A stretch of DNA of 64,000 nucleotides from NCBI GenBank assembly GCA_011799875.1, contig CM022302.1:301207048-301271047 (forward strand), written 5' to 3'. Shown here piece by piece: positions 1 through 10,080 of this stretch; the stretch's first letter is position 1, and each line of letters opens with the position of its first letter. Under the pieces are notes generated by a model, which saw only the letters and a program-made list of their open reading frames with translations, searched no databases and was not told the DNA's origin. This DNA comes from Thinopyrum elongatum (lineage: Eukaryota > Streptophyta > Magnoliopsida > Poales > Poaceae). A program made the translations under genes and the position numbers.

Positions 1-1
1 G

Positions 2-1942
2 ATTCGCCCAACGGAGGTGAAGGAGAGTACCTCGTCCGTTCAAGTGGAAGCCTCAACTTCACACCAAGGTGAACCACAAGTTGACTTGGAGGCATCCACA
101 AGTGGAACACGTCAAGATGAAGGAAACAAGGAAGTACACCAAGATGAACTTCATCGACCTCCTTCTCCACCTCCACAAGAGAACATCAACGCCAACAACA
201 ATGAAGAAGGACAAGAGGAAGAACATGATGATGAAGAGGATGTTCCTCCTCAACCCAAACAAAAGCTCTCGCGAGTTAGAGCAAGAGTTTCAAGAGATAA
301 TCCCGTTGAACAAATCTTTGATGATATTCAAACCGGGAGAATTACTCGCTCTAAGTCTCGCTTAGCTAACTTTTGTGAACATTATTCTTTCATTTCTAAC
401 ATTGAACCTATGAAGGTTGAAGAAGCTCTTGATGATCCGGATTGGGTGAACGCTATGCACGAAGAGCTACACAATTTCGAGAGGAATCAAGTGTGGACGC
501 TTGTTGAAAAGACCGATGAAAAGCACAATGTCATTGGAACCAAATGGGTGTTTCAGAATAAGCAAGATGAAGATGGACAAGTCGTACGCAACAAGGCCCG
601 TCTCATCGCCCAAGGTTACACTCAAGTCGAAGGTATCGACTATGGTGAGACATATGCCCCCGTTGCTAGACTTGAGTCCATACGCATCTTACTTGCTTAT
701 GCCAATCATCATGATTTCACATTATAACAAATGGACATTAAAAGTGCTTTTCTAAATGGTGAAATTGAGGAGGAAGTCTATGTTAAACAACCTCCCGGCT
801 TTGTTAATCCTAAGAAACCTAATCATGTTTACAAACTTCACAAAGCTCTTTATGGTCTTAAACAAGCTCCTAGAGCATGGTATAAATGCTTGACAAAAGT
901 TCTTATTGAAAAAGGCTTTGAGATTGGAAAGATTGATTCTACACTTTTTACTAAAAGGGTTAATGGTGAATTATTTGTGTGCCAAATTTATGTGGATGAT
1001 ATCATATTTGGTTCGACTAACCCTCATTTTAGTGAAAAGTTCAGAAGGCTAATGTCGAAGAAGTTTGAGATGTCTATGATGAGTGAACTCAAATTCTCTC
1101 TTGGTTTGCAAATCAAGCAAACTAAGGAGGGTACTTTTGTCTCTCAAACAAAGTATACCAAGGACTTATTCAAGAAGTTCAAGATGCAAGAGAGCAAAGG
1201 TATGAAAACACCCATGCCTACTAGTGGACATCTTGACTTGACAAAAGATGGCAAACCGGTTGACCAAAAGGCTTACCGCTCTATGATTGGTTCATTGTTA
1301 TATCTATGTGCCTCCTGTCTTGATATTATGCTAAGTGTGTGCATGTGTGCGCGATATCAAGCGGCCCCTAAAGAATGTCATCTTAAGGCTGTGAAAAGGA
1401 TAGAGAGATACTTAATTCATACACCAAACTTTGGCATTTGGTATCCTAAGAGGTCTTCTTTTGATCTTGTTGGCTACTCCAATTCGGACTATGCCGGTGA
1501 CAAGGTTGATAGAAAGTCCACTTCGGGAACTTGTCAATTTCTTGGTAGATCTCTTGTGTCTTGGTCCTCCAAGAAACAAAACTCGGTATCCTTATCCACC
1601 GCCGAAGCGGAATACATTGCCGCAGGTTCATGTTGTGCTCAATTACTTTGGATGACCCAAACTCTTAAAGATTATGGGATATATGTGAAACATGTTCCAT
1701 TGCTTTGTGATAACGAAAGTGCTATTAAGATTGCTCACAATCCCGTGCAACATTCTCGAACTAAGCATATTGAAGTTTGTCATCATTTCATTCGAGATCA
1801 TGTTGCTAAAGGAGACATCGATCTTAAGCATGTTCGTACCGATATGCAATTGGCGGATATATTCACCAAACCGCTTGATGAGAAAGTATTTTGTCGTTTG
1901 AGAGGTGAATTGAACATCATTGATGCCTCAAACTTGGAGTAG
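2..1942 (+). pseudogene. copia pol remnant: reverse transcriptase and RNase H
   Basis: The frame is open from the window edge. The first ~130 residues are an acidic, proline-rich linker of the kind found between integrase and RT. RT begins near the motif ALDDPDWVNAMHEEL and continues through KARLIAQGYTQ. The frame stops at TAA 725-727, then resumes in the same frame at 731 with MDIKSAFLNG. The position normally holds an aromatic codon (TAT/TAC), so this looks like a single nonsense change. The second part (403 residues) carries the RT catalytic motif YVDD at residues 87-90, the LYGLKQAPRAW motif, and a copia RNase H with STAEAEYIA and the C-terminal TKHIEV...ADIFTKPL block. It ends at TAG 1940-1942. 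Without the stop it would be a normal-length copia RT-RNase H. It would reverse-transcribe the element RNA inside virus-like particles. Confidence 0.9.
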
Positions 1943-3905
1943 TGACTCCATGTGGATACATGCAAGGCATGAGCCTTTGACTAATCCTTGATATTTCTCT
2001 TACGATGATGATCATATATCTTGGATCTATACTTGTACCCTTGCATGTTATCTAACCCTTGTAGGTACTTGGATAAGCTCAAATCTATGAGATTGCAAAT
2101 CACTCACATCTAGTGCGATCTCTACATCACCAAGTCTCTACAATATGGTGGTTGAAGACAAGGAAGCTTGAATTCACTCAACATAGCCTTTGACAATTTC
2201 TATATATCAAATTTCATTTGGTATCAAGTTTCATGATTGTCATTTTGGATACACAAGTGCTCTTCCTTGCAAGACTAACCCATGTAGGAAGATGAACTCA
2301 AACTAGAAGTGGTGCTCCCAACTCTTGATGAACCATATCAACCTTGAGCATCCAACACAAGATCGACTACATGATCAAGATCAACACCACCACCCAAGGT
2401 ATGTTATTCCATCTTAGAGAAGCTTTACCCCAAGTCATGGGTCAAAGCAACTCAACAAGATGAGAATACATCAAAATGCTTAAACGAAAAATGGTAACCC
2501 CATTTTGAGCTTAAATGATGAGTATGACCTACGATCAAGTGTTATCACTTGACTCCTCAGTCAATATACTCTAACATAGGTGACTTTGTCGATGACTCCT
2601 TCTAGATGAAGTTCTCTATTGTTTCTTCGTGTTCTTTGCATATGTCTTATTTGATTGTTCCCCTTTTCAAAAAAAAACTTCATCTAGATCCTTTCTTTTA
2701 TTTTTTCTCAGCATTTTCTGCATCTAATTCATTGCAAATCCTTTAGTTAATTCCTTGCAAATCTTTGTGAGATCTTATTTGCCAAGTGAGCTTAGGTGAC
2801 AAATTGTTTCCTAAGTATTGAACTCAGCCTCCCCGATTCATGCCAATCGACTAGACCGAACTGCAATCATCCATTGTAGACAGTTCATCGGTACAACCGA
2901 CAAGGACTAACCCGGTCTGACCGATTTGCATTATCTATGACACTGCCAACTCGGTGTCACCGATGAAAATGAATCGGCGTTACCGATTTCACTACTGAGA
3001 AAACTTTTTGCCATTACAAACGCAATTTCTTCTCTAGCTCCACTCGATGATTCTTATCCTCTACTCGCATCTTAAACTACATGCTGCTTTGTAATGTGTT
3101 TCAAGGACCAAACCTATTTGACTCATGCTCCAGAAGGTCCCTTCTTGGAAATTGATGTCAAAGGGGGAGAGAGAGCACATCAAAGCTTATCACATGGGAG
3201 AGAAAAGCACATCTCCAGATGCTTATTAACAATAGAGGAGAGAAGTCACATGTCTTTAAGAGGGGAAAGACATGTTAATGTATGTTTATTTTTGCTCTGA
3301 TTTTTCTTGCTCTGATTTTCTCTTACCCTACCTTCTCCCATTATCCAATATCAGATTCAGGGAGAGAGGGAGTTCATATCTAAGGGAAGAAAATCTTTGG
3401 AATTCATTGCATGTCTTTAATCTTTGGGGACATGTCTATACCCAAATAGAGTACTAAGTACTCACTCACTACATGTCATCCCAGTCTTGGTACTCTTGTG
3501 GTTTTCTGAACTTGCTTTGTTTAGTAGTGTTTCTGTGTTATCTTACCCTGTTTTCTCAGAGTCATCTCTTCCAAAGCAAGCTCAAGACCACAAGGTAAGT
3601 ATATGCATCACACTCATGTGCATGATGATCTCTTGCTGATGTACATATTGTTTGCAAGTAGGACCCATGAACATGAAGGTACATTCCCTGTATCTACATC
3701 ATTTGCTCTGATGCATATAGCCAAGATACATGTAACTCATTTCTTGCTCTGACATGCTTATGCATTCACATGTTCTTATTTTCTATCTTCACATGATTGC
3801 ATACATGTAGGGGGAGCCTATGCATGTTACATGTCCTTCCAAAGCTTTACTTGTTGCCTTTCATATCCTAATCTAAAGCTTTGATGTATGTTGTCATCAA
3901 TTACC
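1943..3905 (+). other. non-coding spacer between copia pol and 3' LTR
   Basis: About 2 kb without a convincing ORF; the open frames are under 75 codons. SIRE-type elements often have an env-like ORF here, and none is recognisable. The stretch 2840-2990 contains scattered CGGT/ACCGA motifs like those of the LTR. Two purine tracts similar to the functional one, both containing GGGGGAG, lie at 3163-3175 and 3810-3816. Confidence 0.7.
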
Positions 3906-3919
3906 AAAAAGGGGGAGAT
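3906..3919 (+). promoter_or_regulatory. polypurine tract of the copia element
   Basis: AAAAAGGGGGAGAT is purine-rich and sits immediately upstream of the 3' LTR, where plus-strand DNA synthesis is primed. About 20 bp separate it from the first clean TG start of the LTR; that gap looks like an imperfect duplication of the LTR start (GCACAAGTGCTC appears at 3924 and 3946). Confidence 0.75.
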
Positions 3920-4289
3920 CAAAAGCACAAGTGCTCTCTATGAAAGCACAAGTGCTCCCTGGGTGATTTTGGTAATTAATGTCAACATATCTCTTGTTGG
4001 ACTAATATTTTCATCTAGTATATTTCAGATAGTTCAACGATGGCGTGGCCTGGACAAGAGGATGTGGAACCCCTTCAAAATGCTGAGGACAAAGATTGGC
4101 AAAAGCTCAAGACTCTTCATCTCTATTTTAGTGATCCAAGATCACATTGAGTCCATAGGAAAAGCCAATACTATTAAAAGGGGATGAGGTGTTGCTTAAT
4201 GGTCTACTTGCTCAAAATGCTTAGTGGTATGCTCCAAAGACCTCAACCACTTTCTCAAATCCATATATGTCCTAAACCTAAAGTCAAAC

Positions 4290-4760
4290 TCGACCCCACC
4301 GATTTGATCTATCCGGCGCCACCGAGTTCCTTTGACATAGCCACTGCTAGAAACCCTAATCAGTTCGGTCTCACCGATAGGTATCTCGGTCTCACCAAGA
4401 TGGCAATGCAAACTCTCTATTTCCCTTCGTAACATTTCAGTCTTACCGAGATGCGTGATCGGTCTCATCGAGTTCGCCTTGCAAACTCTCTGTTGCCTGT
4501 TGTAATTATTTCAGTCTCACCGAGATGTGCAACCGGTCACACCGAGTTTGCCTGACCAACTCTCTATTTGCTCGTTGCTGAAATCGGTCTCACCGAGTTC
4601 ATGCAATCGGTCACACCGAGATGAGGTTTTGCCCTAACCCTAGCACATCGGTCCCACCGAGTTGATCATATCGGTCCCACCGAAAATCCTAACGTTCACA
4701 TTTTGAACTGAATCGGTCTCACCGAGTTCTTCTATTCGGTCTGACCGAGTTGGGTCAAAT
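4290..4760 (+). repeat. interspersed CGGTCTCACCGAG motif array in LTR
   Basis: About a dozen copies of a 13-base motif, CGGTCTCACCGAG or close variants (CGGTCACACCGAG, CGGTCCCACCGAG), follow one another at irregular spacing of 15-50 bp up to the TATA box. Each has inverted-repeat arms (CGGT...ACCG). The position just upstream of the promoter fits an enhancer or silencing target, which is inference. Confidence 0.75.
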
Positions 4761-4790
4761 GTGTGTAACGGTTAGATTTTGTGTGGAGGC

Positions 4791-4798
4791 TATATATA
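4791..4798 (+). promoter_or_regulatory. TATA box of copia LTR
   Basis: TATATATA followed by a C-rich stretch (CCCCTCCACCCCC). It marks the likely U3/R transition of the LTR promoter; transcription would start some 30 bp downstream. Confidence 0.65.
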
Positions 4799-5608
4799 CC
4801 CCTCCACCCCCTTCTCTATTCAAGAGAGAGCCATCAGAACGTGCCTACACTTCCACTACTCATTTTCTGATAGAGAACCACCTACTCATGTGTTGAGACC
4901 AAGACATTCCAATCCAACCACAAGAATCTTGATCTCTAGCCTTCCCCAAGTTGCTTTCCACTCAAATCATCTTTCCACCATAGCCAAATCTATGAGAGAG
5001 AGTTGAGTGTTGGGCAGACTATCATTTGAAGCACAAGAGCAAGGAGTTCATCATCAACACATCGTTTATTACCTTTTGGAGAGTGGTGTCTCCTAGATTG
5101 GTTAGGTGTCACTTGGGAGCCTCCGTCAAGATTGTGGAGTTGAACCAAGGAGTTTGTAAGGGCAAGGAGATCACCTACTTCGTGAAGATCTACCCGAGTG
5201 AGGCAAGTCCTTCGTGTGTGATGGCCATGGTGGGATAGACAAGGTTGCTTCTTCGTGGACCCTTGTGGGTGGAGCCCTCCGTGGACTCGCGCAACCGTTA
5301 CCCTTCGTGGGTTGAAGTCTCCATCAATGTGGATGTACGATAGCACCACCTATCGGAACCACGCCAAAAATCTCCGTGTCTCCAATTGCGTTTGCACACT
5401 CCAATCCCATCCCTTTACTTTCTTGCAAATTGCATGCTTTACTTTCTGCTGCTCATATACTCTTATCATGCTTGCTTGAAATGTCTTGTGAATGCTTAAA
5501 CTTGTGCTAAAACTCTACCTCAACTTGAAGAACTTAAAAACTGCTACTTTTGCTAGTTGAGTGTCTAATCACCCCCCCCTCTAGACACCTCTTCTCGATC
5601 CTTTCAGC

Positions 5609-6963
5609 CATGCCATCCTGTTTTTCGTACATATTCCATCCTTGTATCATGTGTTTGCCTTACATCAAAGTAGTGATTGTCAGTATCATGCATGAATGAG
5701 TTCTGAAGAGTGAATTTTATTGCTTTTTCTTGTCGGTTTTACTTGACAATGCAAAATAAATAAAGCAGAAGGAAATTAGCAAGGCAGTGAATAATGGTGC
5801 TCCTTCCGACCAACTGAAATGGAGGGCCTCTACAGATTCTACTCCGCCATCCCCCCAACAAGATTTGCAAGACAACACATGCATAGACACTAACGTAGCT
5901 ATGTTGATGATGAGCACGTCTCCCCTAGTCTACCATCACCGGTGCTCCCTCTAACTTGGCACTGTTATATGTGGTTGCATGTTATGTATGATGTCTAGCT
6001 TGTATTGCTTCTAATTTTGTTGAATTCCATCAGCTTACTTTACACATTATACTTGTGAATAAGACACGTGTTCCTGTTTCTAGAACATACAATATCTATC
6101 TATCACACCATGTTCTTACATCAAAGTACTACTGTTGTGTAACCTACAACAATCACTTATCACAAGACACATTTAACTTGGGAGTGTGATGTAGGTTACG
6201 TCTCGCGTTCTTTTCTAGCTTGTACTACTTCTAATTTGTTGAGATGGCACTTATGACGAGACAGTTTTAACTTGGTAGAGTGATATTCGTCGCATTTTCA
6301 TATGGTGTCTAGCTTTCATTGCTTCTAATTTGTTGAAATGCCTATTGCTTAGTTTACACATCATGGCTGTGAATATGCAATGCTGTCCTTTTTTCTTACA
6401 CATTCAATCATCCTATCATGCGATCGCCTTACATTAAAGTAGTGCTTGTCAGCATCCTGCATCAATGAGTTCTGAAAAGCGAATTTTTATTCATTTTTCT
6501 TGTGGGTTTGACTTGACAAGGCAATAAAATTAAGTAAGAGGAAGGAAAAAATTAAGGCAGGGACTAATGGCGGTCTTCCGATGGAACCGGCATCCCAGGT
6601 GCTTTCTCTAGCTTGGCAGTGTGATATTGTCTTGCATCTTTCATGTGGTGTCTAGCTTGTATTGCTTCTAATTTGATTAAATTACTTCTGCTTAGTTTAC
6701 ACAAATAGTTGTGAATATGCCATGTCGTCCTGTTTTTCATACATATTCCATCCTCGTATCATGTGTTTGCCTTACATCAAAATAGTGATTGTCAGTATCA
6801 TGCATGAATCAGTTCTGAAGAGTGAATTTTATTGCTTTTTCTTGTCGGTTTTACTTAACAATGCAAAATAAATAAAGCGGAAGGAAATTAGCAAGGCAGT
6901 GGATAATAGTGCTCCTTCCAACCAACTGAAACGGAGGGCCTCTACAGATTATTCCCCGCCATC
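5609..6963. repeat. ~1.1-kb tandem repeat array, left part
   Basis: The sequence at 5612 (CCATCCTGTTTTTCGTACAT) recurs at about 6720 and again at about 33500, giving a period near 1.11 kb once the inserted copia (6964-32613) is removed. Each unit contains two diverged half-units: the stretch at about 5690-5960 and that at about 6460-6640 share the same order of motifs (GAATTTTATT, GACTTGACAA, GGAAGGAAA, CTTCCGA). The phrase TCTAGCTTGTATTGCTTCTAA recurs every few hundred bases. No ORF or TE signature is seen. It could be a satellite-like repeat or the tandemly duplicated interior of an unknown element. Confidence 0.75.
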
Positions 6964-7136
6964 TGTTGGAGATATGCCCTAGAGGCAATCATGTATGATG
7001 ATATTTCCTATGTGTTTATGAATAGAGATAGTCATTGGACATTATCAATGATGTGTATCAACAAGTATGTGACTTGTTTGTGCGACTATGCATTGTATGA
7101 TGACTGTCCTAAAAGGTCCCTGGTCGAAAGGGTTGT
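6964..7136 (+). repeat. 5' LTR of the second copia, left fragment
   Basis: TGTTGGAGATATGCCC... matches the 3' LTR start at 31188 nearly base for base through ...TCCCTGGTC(G/A)AAAGGG. It is then cut by the gypsy insertion, whose target duplication is GTTGT here and GCTGT at 29376-29380. Confidence 0.92.
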
Positions 7137-8835
7137 TGATACGTCTCCAACGTATCTATAATTTTTGCTTGTTCCATGCTGTTATATTATCATTCTTAGA
7201 TGTTTTACAATCATTTTATAACAACTTTATATCATTTTTGGGACTAACCTATTGACATAGCGCCCAGTGCCAGCTGCTGTTTTTTTGCTTGTTTTTTTAC
7301 ATCGCAGAAAATCAATACCAAACGGAGTCCAAACGCGGCGAAACTTTTTGGAGATTTTTTCTGGACCAGAAGAAACTTGGTGGGCCAAAGAAGTACCCGA
7401 GGGGAGCTCCGAGGAGAGCACAACCCACCAGGGTGCGCCTGGGGGCCCAGGCGTGCCCAGGTGGGTTGTGCCCACCTCGGTGGCCTCCTGCACCGCCTCT
7501 TCGCCCTATAAATTCCCAAATATTCCAAAAACCCTCGGGGTAACCCTAGATCAGAAGTTCTGCCGCCGCAAGCCTCTATAGCCACCAAAAACCAATCTAG
7601 ACCCCATTCCGGCACCCTGCCGGAGGGGGAAATCATCACCGGTGGCCATCTTCATCATCCCGGCGGCCACCATAATGAGAAGGGAGTAGTCCACCCTCGG
7701 GGCTAAGGGTTTGTACCAGTAGCTATGTGTTTATTCTCTCTCTCTCTCTCTCTCTCATGTTCTTGAGATGTCACAATCCTGATGTATCGCGGGCTTTGTT
7801 AATATAGTCGGATCCTATGGTGTTTTCCCCTCTCTATCATGTTGTGATGAATTGGGTTTTCCCTTTGAGATTTTATTGAATACTTTTATGGATTTGAGAG
7901 CACTTGATATATGTCTTGCATATGAATACCTGTGGTGACAATGGGGTATTATATTGATTCACTTGATATGTGTTTTGGCACTCAACTCGCGGATTCCCGA
8001 GGTGAGATTGGTGTAATCTATGCACAGGGGTTGATGCATGTTATCGTCTTTGTTTCTCCGGTAGAAATCTTGGGGCACTCTTTGAAGTTCTTTGTGTTGG
8101 ATTGAGTATTATGAATCTGAAATTGTTTGATGCATATCGTATAATCAACTCACGGATACTCGCGGTGACATTGGAGTATCTAGGTGACATTAGAGTTGGT
8201 TGATGTGTATCATATGGTGTTATTTTAGTATGAACTCTTGGTTAGATCGATCGGAAAGAATAGCTTGGTGTTATTTTAGTACGAACCCTAGTATAGATTG
8301 ATTGGAAAGAATAGCTTTGAGGTGGTTTCGTACCCTACAAACAATTTCTTCTTATGTTCTCCGCTAGATAGGAACTTTGGAGTGATTCTTCATCGCACGT
8401 TGAGGGATAGTTATATGATCCAATTATATTAGCACTGTTGAGAGATTGCGCTAGCGAAAGTACGGACCCTAGGCCTCATTTTCAAGCATTGCAATACCGT
8501 TTGTGCTCCGTTTTATCAATTGCTACCTTGCTGTTTTTTATTGTTCCTGTTACAAAAATCAATATCTACTATCATTACTATGCTTTTATTACCATCTCTT
8601 CACCGAACTAGTGCACCTATACAAATTACCATTGTATTTGGTGTGTTGGGGACACAAGACACTTTTTGTTATTTGGTTGCAGGGTTGTTTGAGAGAGACC
8701 ATCTTCATCTTACGCCTCCCACTGATTGATAAACCTTAGGTCATCCACTTGAGGGAAATTTGCTACTGTCCTACAAAACTCTGCGCTTGGAGGCCCAACA
8801 CGAGTCTACAAGAACAAGTTGTGAGGTAGACATCA
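7137..8835 (+). repeat. 5' LTR of the non-autonomous gypsy
   Basis: 1699 bp, TG...CA, pairing with the split 3' LTR (17273-18403 plus 28795-29375). The two copies differ by about seven substitutions in the first 150 bases. A TATAAA lies at 7507-7512 in front of the leader, and a (TC)n microsatellite lies near 7735-7756. Small ORFs on both strands recur in the other LTR only because the DNA is duplicated. Confidence 0.9.
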
Positions 8836-8845
8836 AGCTCTTTTT

Positions 8846-8863
8846 TGGCGCCGTTGCCGGGGA
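8846..8863 (+). promoter_or_regulatory. primer binding site, tRNA-Asp
   Basis: TGGCGCCGTTGCCGGGGA, ten bases after the LTR end, is complementary to the 3' end of plant tRNA-Asp (ending ...CCCCGGCAACGGCGCCA). It primes minus-strand DNA synthesis. The same site is intact at 62450 and degraded at 49672. Confidence 0.85.
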
Positions 8864-8960
8864 GGTGAGTGATTGAAGGTATATCTTTAGGTCTTGCAAT
8901 TGAATCTTTTAGTTTCTTGTTTTCTCACTAGTTTGGTTTGTAAAAGAAAACTACCAAAAA

Positions 8961-9977
8961 ATGGAATTGAGGTTGCATCATATTGTTCATCTTTATAATG
9001 TCTTTCGTGAAAATGATGGAAAGGAAAATTGTGCTCAATTGATAGAGGAAGAATTCTATAAAATGTTTGACAAAAAATCTTTGAATGATGAGCATGATTG
9101 CAATGTTATTAGTATGAATTCTTTGAATATCCATGATGCTAATGATATGCAAAGCTACAAGCTTGGGGATGCTATATTTGATGAAGATGATATTTTTACT
9201 CCCCCAAGTTTTGATGATAAAATTTATTATGATGATTGCACGCCTCCTATTTATGATGATTATATCGATGAAAGTGGGTTTGGAAGAGTGTCAACTCTAG
9301 GTACTAATGATCCCACTATTTTGGAGGGTGTTGAATCTTATTATATTGATGAAAGTGTATTTGGAGAGGTCATGACTTTATTTAGTGATGAATCCACTAT
9401 TTTGGAAGAGGTTCCAATTGATTATGAAAACAAAGTTGCTACCTATGATGATTATGGTCCTAACATGTATGCTATAAAGAGTAATGATATCCATGAAACT
9501 TGTCATCATGATTTTAATGCTCAATATGATTATGCCAATCAAGAATCCCATGATAGTTATTTTGTTGACTTTGCTCCCACTACTATTCATGAAAATAAAT
9601 TTGCTTATGTGGAGAGTAATAAATTTTCTATGCTTGTGGATCATGAAAAGAATGCTTTATGTGATGGTTATATTGTTGAATTCATTCATGATGCTACTGA
9701 AAATAACTATGAGAGAGGAACATATGCTTTTACATATTGCAAAAATATCAAGTTTCCTCTCTATGTGTTGAAAGTTTTGAAGTTTTGCATGTTTTGCCTT
9801 CCTATTCTAGTTGATTCTTGTTCCCATAAGTTGTTTGCTCACAAAATCCCTATACATAGGAAGTGGGTTAGACTTAAATGTGCTATTCACATGCTTCATG
9901 ATGCTCTCTTTGTGTTTCAATTCTTATCTTTTATGCGAGCATCATTGAAATCATCATGCCTAGCTAAAAGGCATTAA
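8961..9977 (+). CDS. uncharacterised acidic ORF of the non-autonomous gypsy
   Basis: An intact 338-residue frame begins about 100 bp after the primer site. It is rich in Asp, Glu, Asn and Tyr, and has no gag, protease or pol motif that I recognise. Near residues 110-155 it holds two imperfect copies of a ~33-residue repeat of the pattern DESxFGxVxTLxxxxxTILE. The C-terminal ~60 residues are different: hydrophobic and Cys-containing, with the block HRKWVRLKCAIHMLHDALF. A diverged, broken homologue occurs at 49938-50763 with the same N-terminal SLN-DCN motif, the FGRVSTLG and GEVMTLF motifs and the HRK-VRLK-HMLHDAL block. Conservation across two elements suggests past selection on the protein. 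A role in packaging or helper interaction is possible but unsupported. Confidence 0.75.
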   Translation: MELRLHHIVHLYNVFRENDGKENCAQLIEEEFYKMFDKKSLNDEHDCNVISMNSLNIHDANDMQSYKLGDAIFDEDDIFTPPSFDDKIYYDDCTPPIYDDYIDESGFGRVSTLGTNDPTILEGVESYYIDESVFGEVMTLFSDESTILEEVPIDYENKVATYDDYGPNMYAIKSNDIHETCHHDFNAQYDYANQESHDSYFVDFAPTTIHENKFAYVESNKFSMLVDHEKNALCDGYIVEFIHDATENNYERGTYAFTYCKNIKFPLYVLKVLKFCMFCLPILVDSCSHKLFAHKIPIHRKWVRLKCAIHMLHDALFVFQFLSFMRASLKSSCLAKRH

Positions 9978-9984
9978 AGAAAAG

Positions 9985-10008
9985 CGCTTGTTGGGAGACA
10001 ACCCAACA
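9985..10008 (+). other. conserved hairpin after the ORF
   Basis: GTTGGGAGACAACCCAAC can fold into a 6-bp GTTGGG/CCCAAC stem with an AGACAA loop. It follows the ORF stop directly and lies in a 30-base block (AAAGAAAAGCGCTTGTTGGG...) that is preserved at about 50820-50850 in the related element, where surrounding non-coding DNA has diverged. It may be an RNA packaging or termination signal; this is inference. Confidence 0.55.
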
Positions 10009-10080
10009 CTTTCACCTACTATTTTTGTGTGTTCACATGATTAGGCTACTGTAGTAATCATGTTTTATAGCTTTTGTTTC

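Larger units (their letters stand above)
1..5608 (+). mobile_element. Ty1/copia retrotransposon, SIRE/Maximus-type, 3' half
   Basis: The order pol (RT and RNase H), about 2 kb of non-coding spacer, purine tract, then an LTR ending in CA is that of a copia element read on the + strand. The 5' LTR, gag, protease and most of integrase lie outside the window. The pol sequence and long post-pol spacer resemble the SIRE/Maximus/Opie group; this assignment is from memory. The bases after the LTR, GCCAT, also occur in the undisturbed copies of the target repeat, so they are the likely target duplication, but the other copy is not visible. Confidence 0.85.
3941..5608 (+). repeat. 3' LTR of the SIRE/Maximus-type copia
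   Basis: It begins TGAAAGCACAAGTG and ends CTTTCA, followed directly by the tandem repeat that forms the target. The true start may be about 20 bp further left because of the local duplication. A TATA box lies at 4791-4798, and a block of repeated CGGTCTCACCGAG motifs precedes it. The 5' partner is not in the window, so divergence cannot be judged. Confidence 0.8.

Noticed and set aside
1943..3905. Possible env-like gene after copia pol
   Set aside because: No open frame above about 75 codons and no signal peptide or membrane helix pattern.
4290..4760. Regularly recurring short palindromic motifs suggesting a CRISPR array
   Set aside because: Spacing is irregular, motifs are only 13 bases and vary, and the block lies within a plant copia LTR. 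No cas genes are present.
5609..6963. MITE or LTR fragment as explanation of the tandem repeat
   Set aside because: No terminal repeats or target duplications at unit borders, and units follow head to tail.
7244..7639. 131-codon - strand ORF in the gypsy LTR
   Set aside because: Lies within LTR DNA, partly repeated in the second LTR copy with changed frame, no known domain.
8503..8739. Small hydrophobic ORF in the LTR, repeated at 29043-29279
   Set aside because: The repetition is due to LTR duplication. The frame changes little because the LTRs are similar, and no promoter arrangement supports it.
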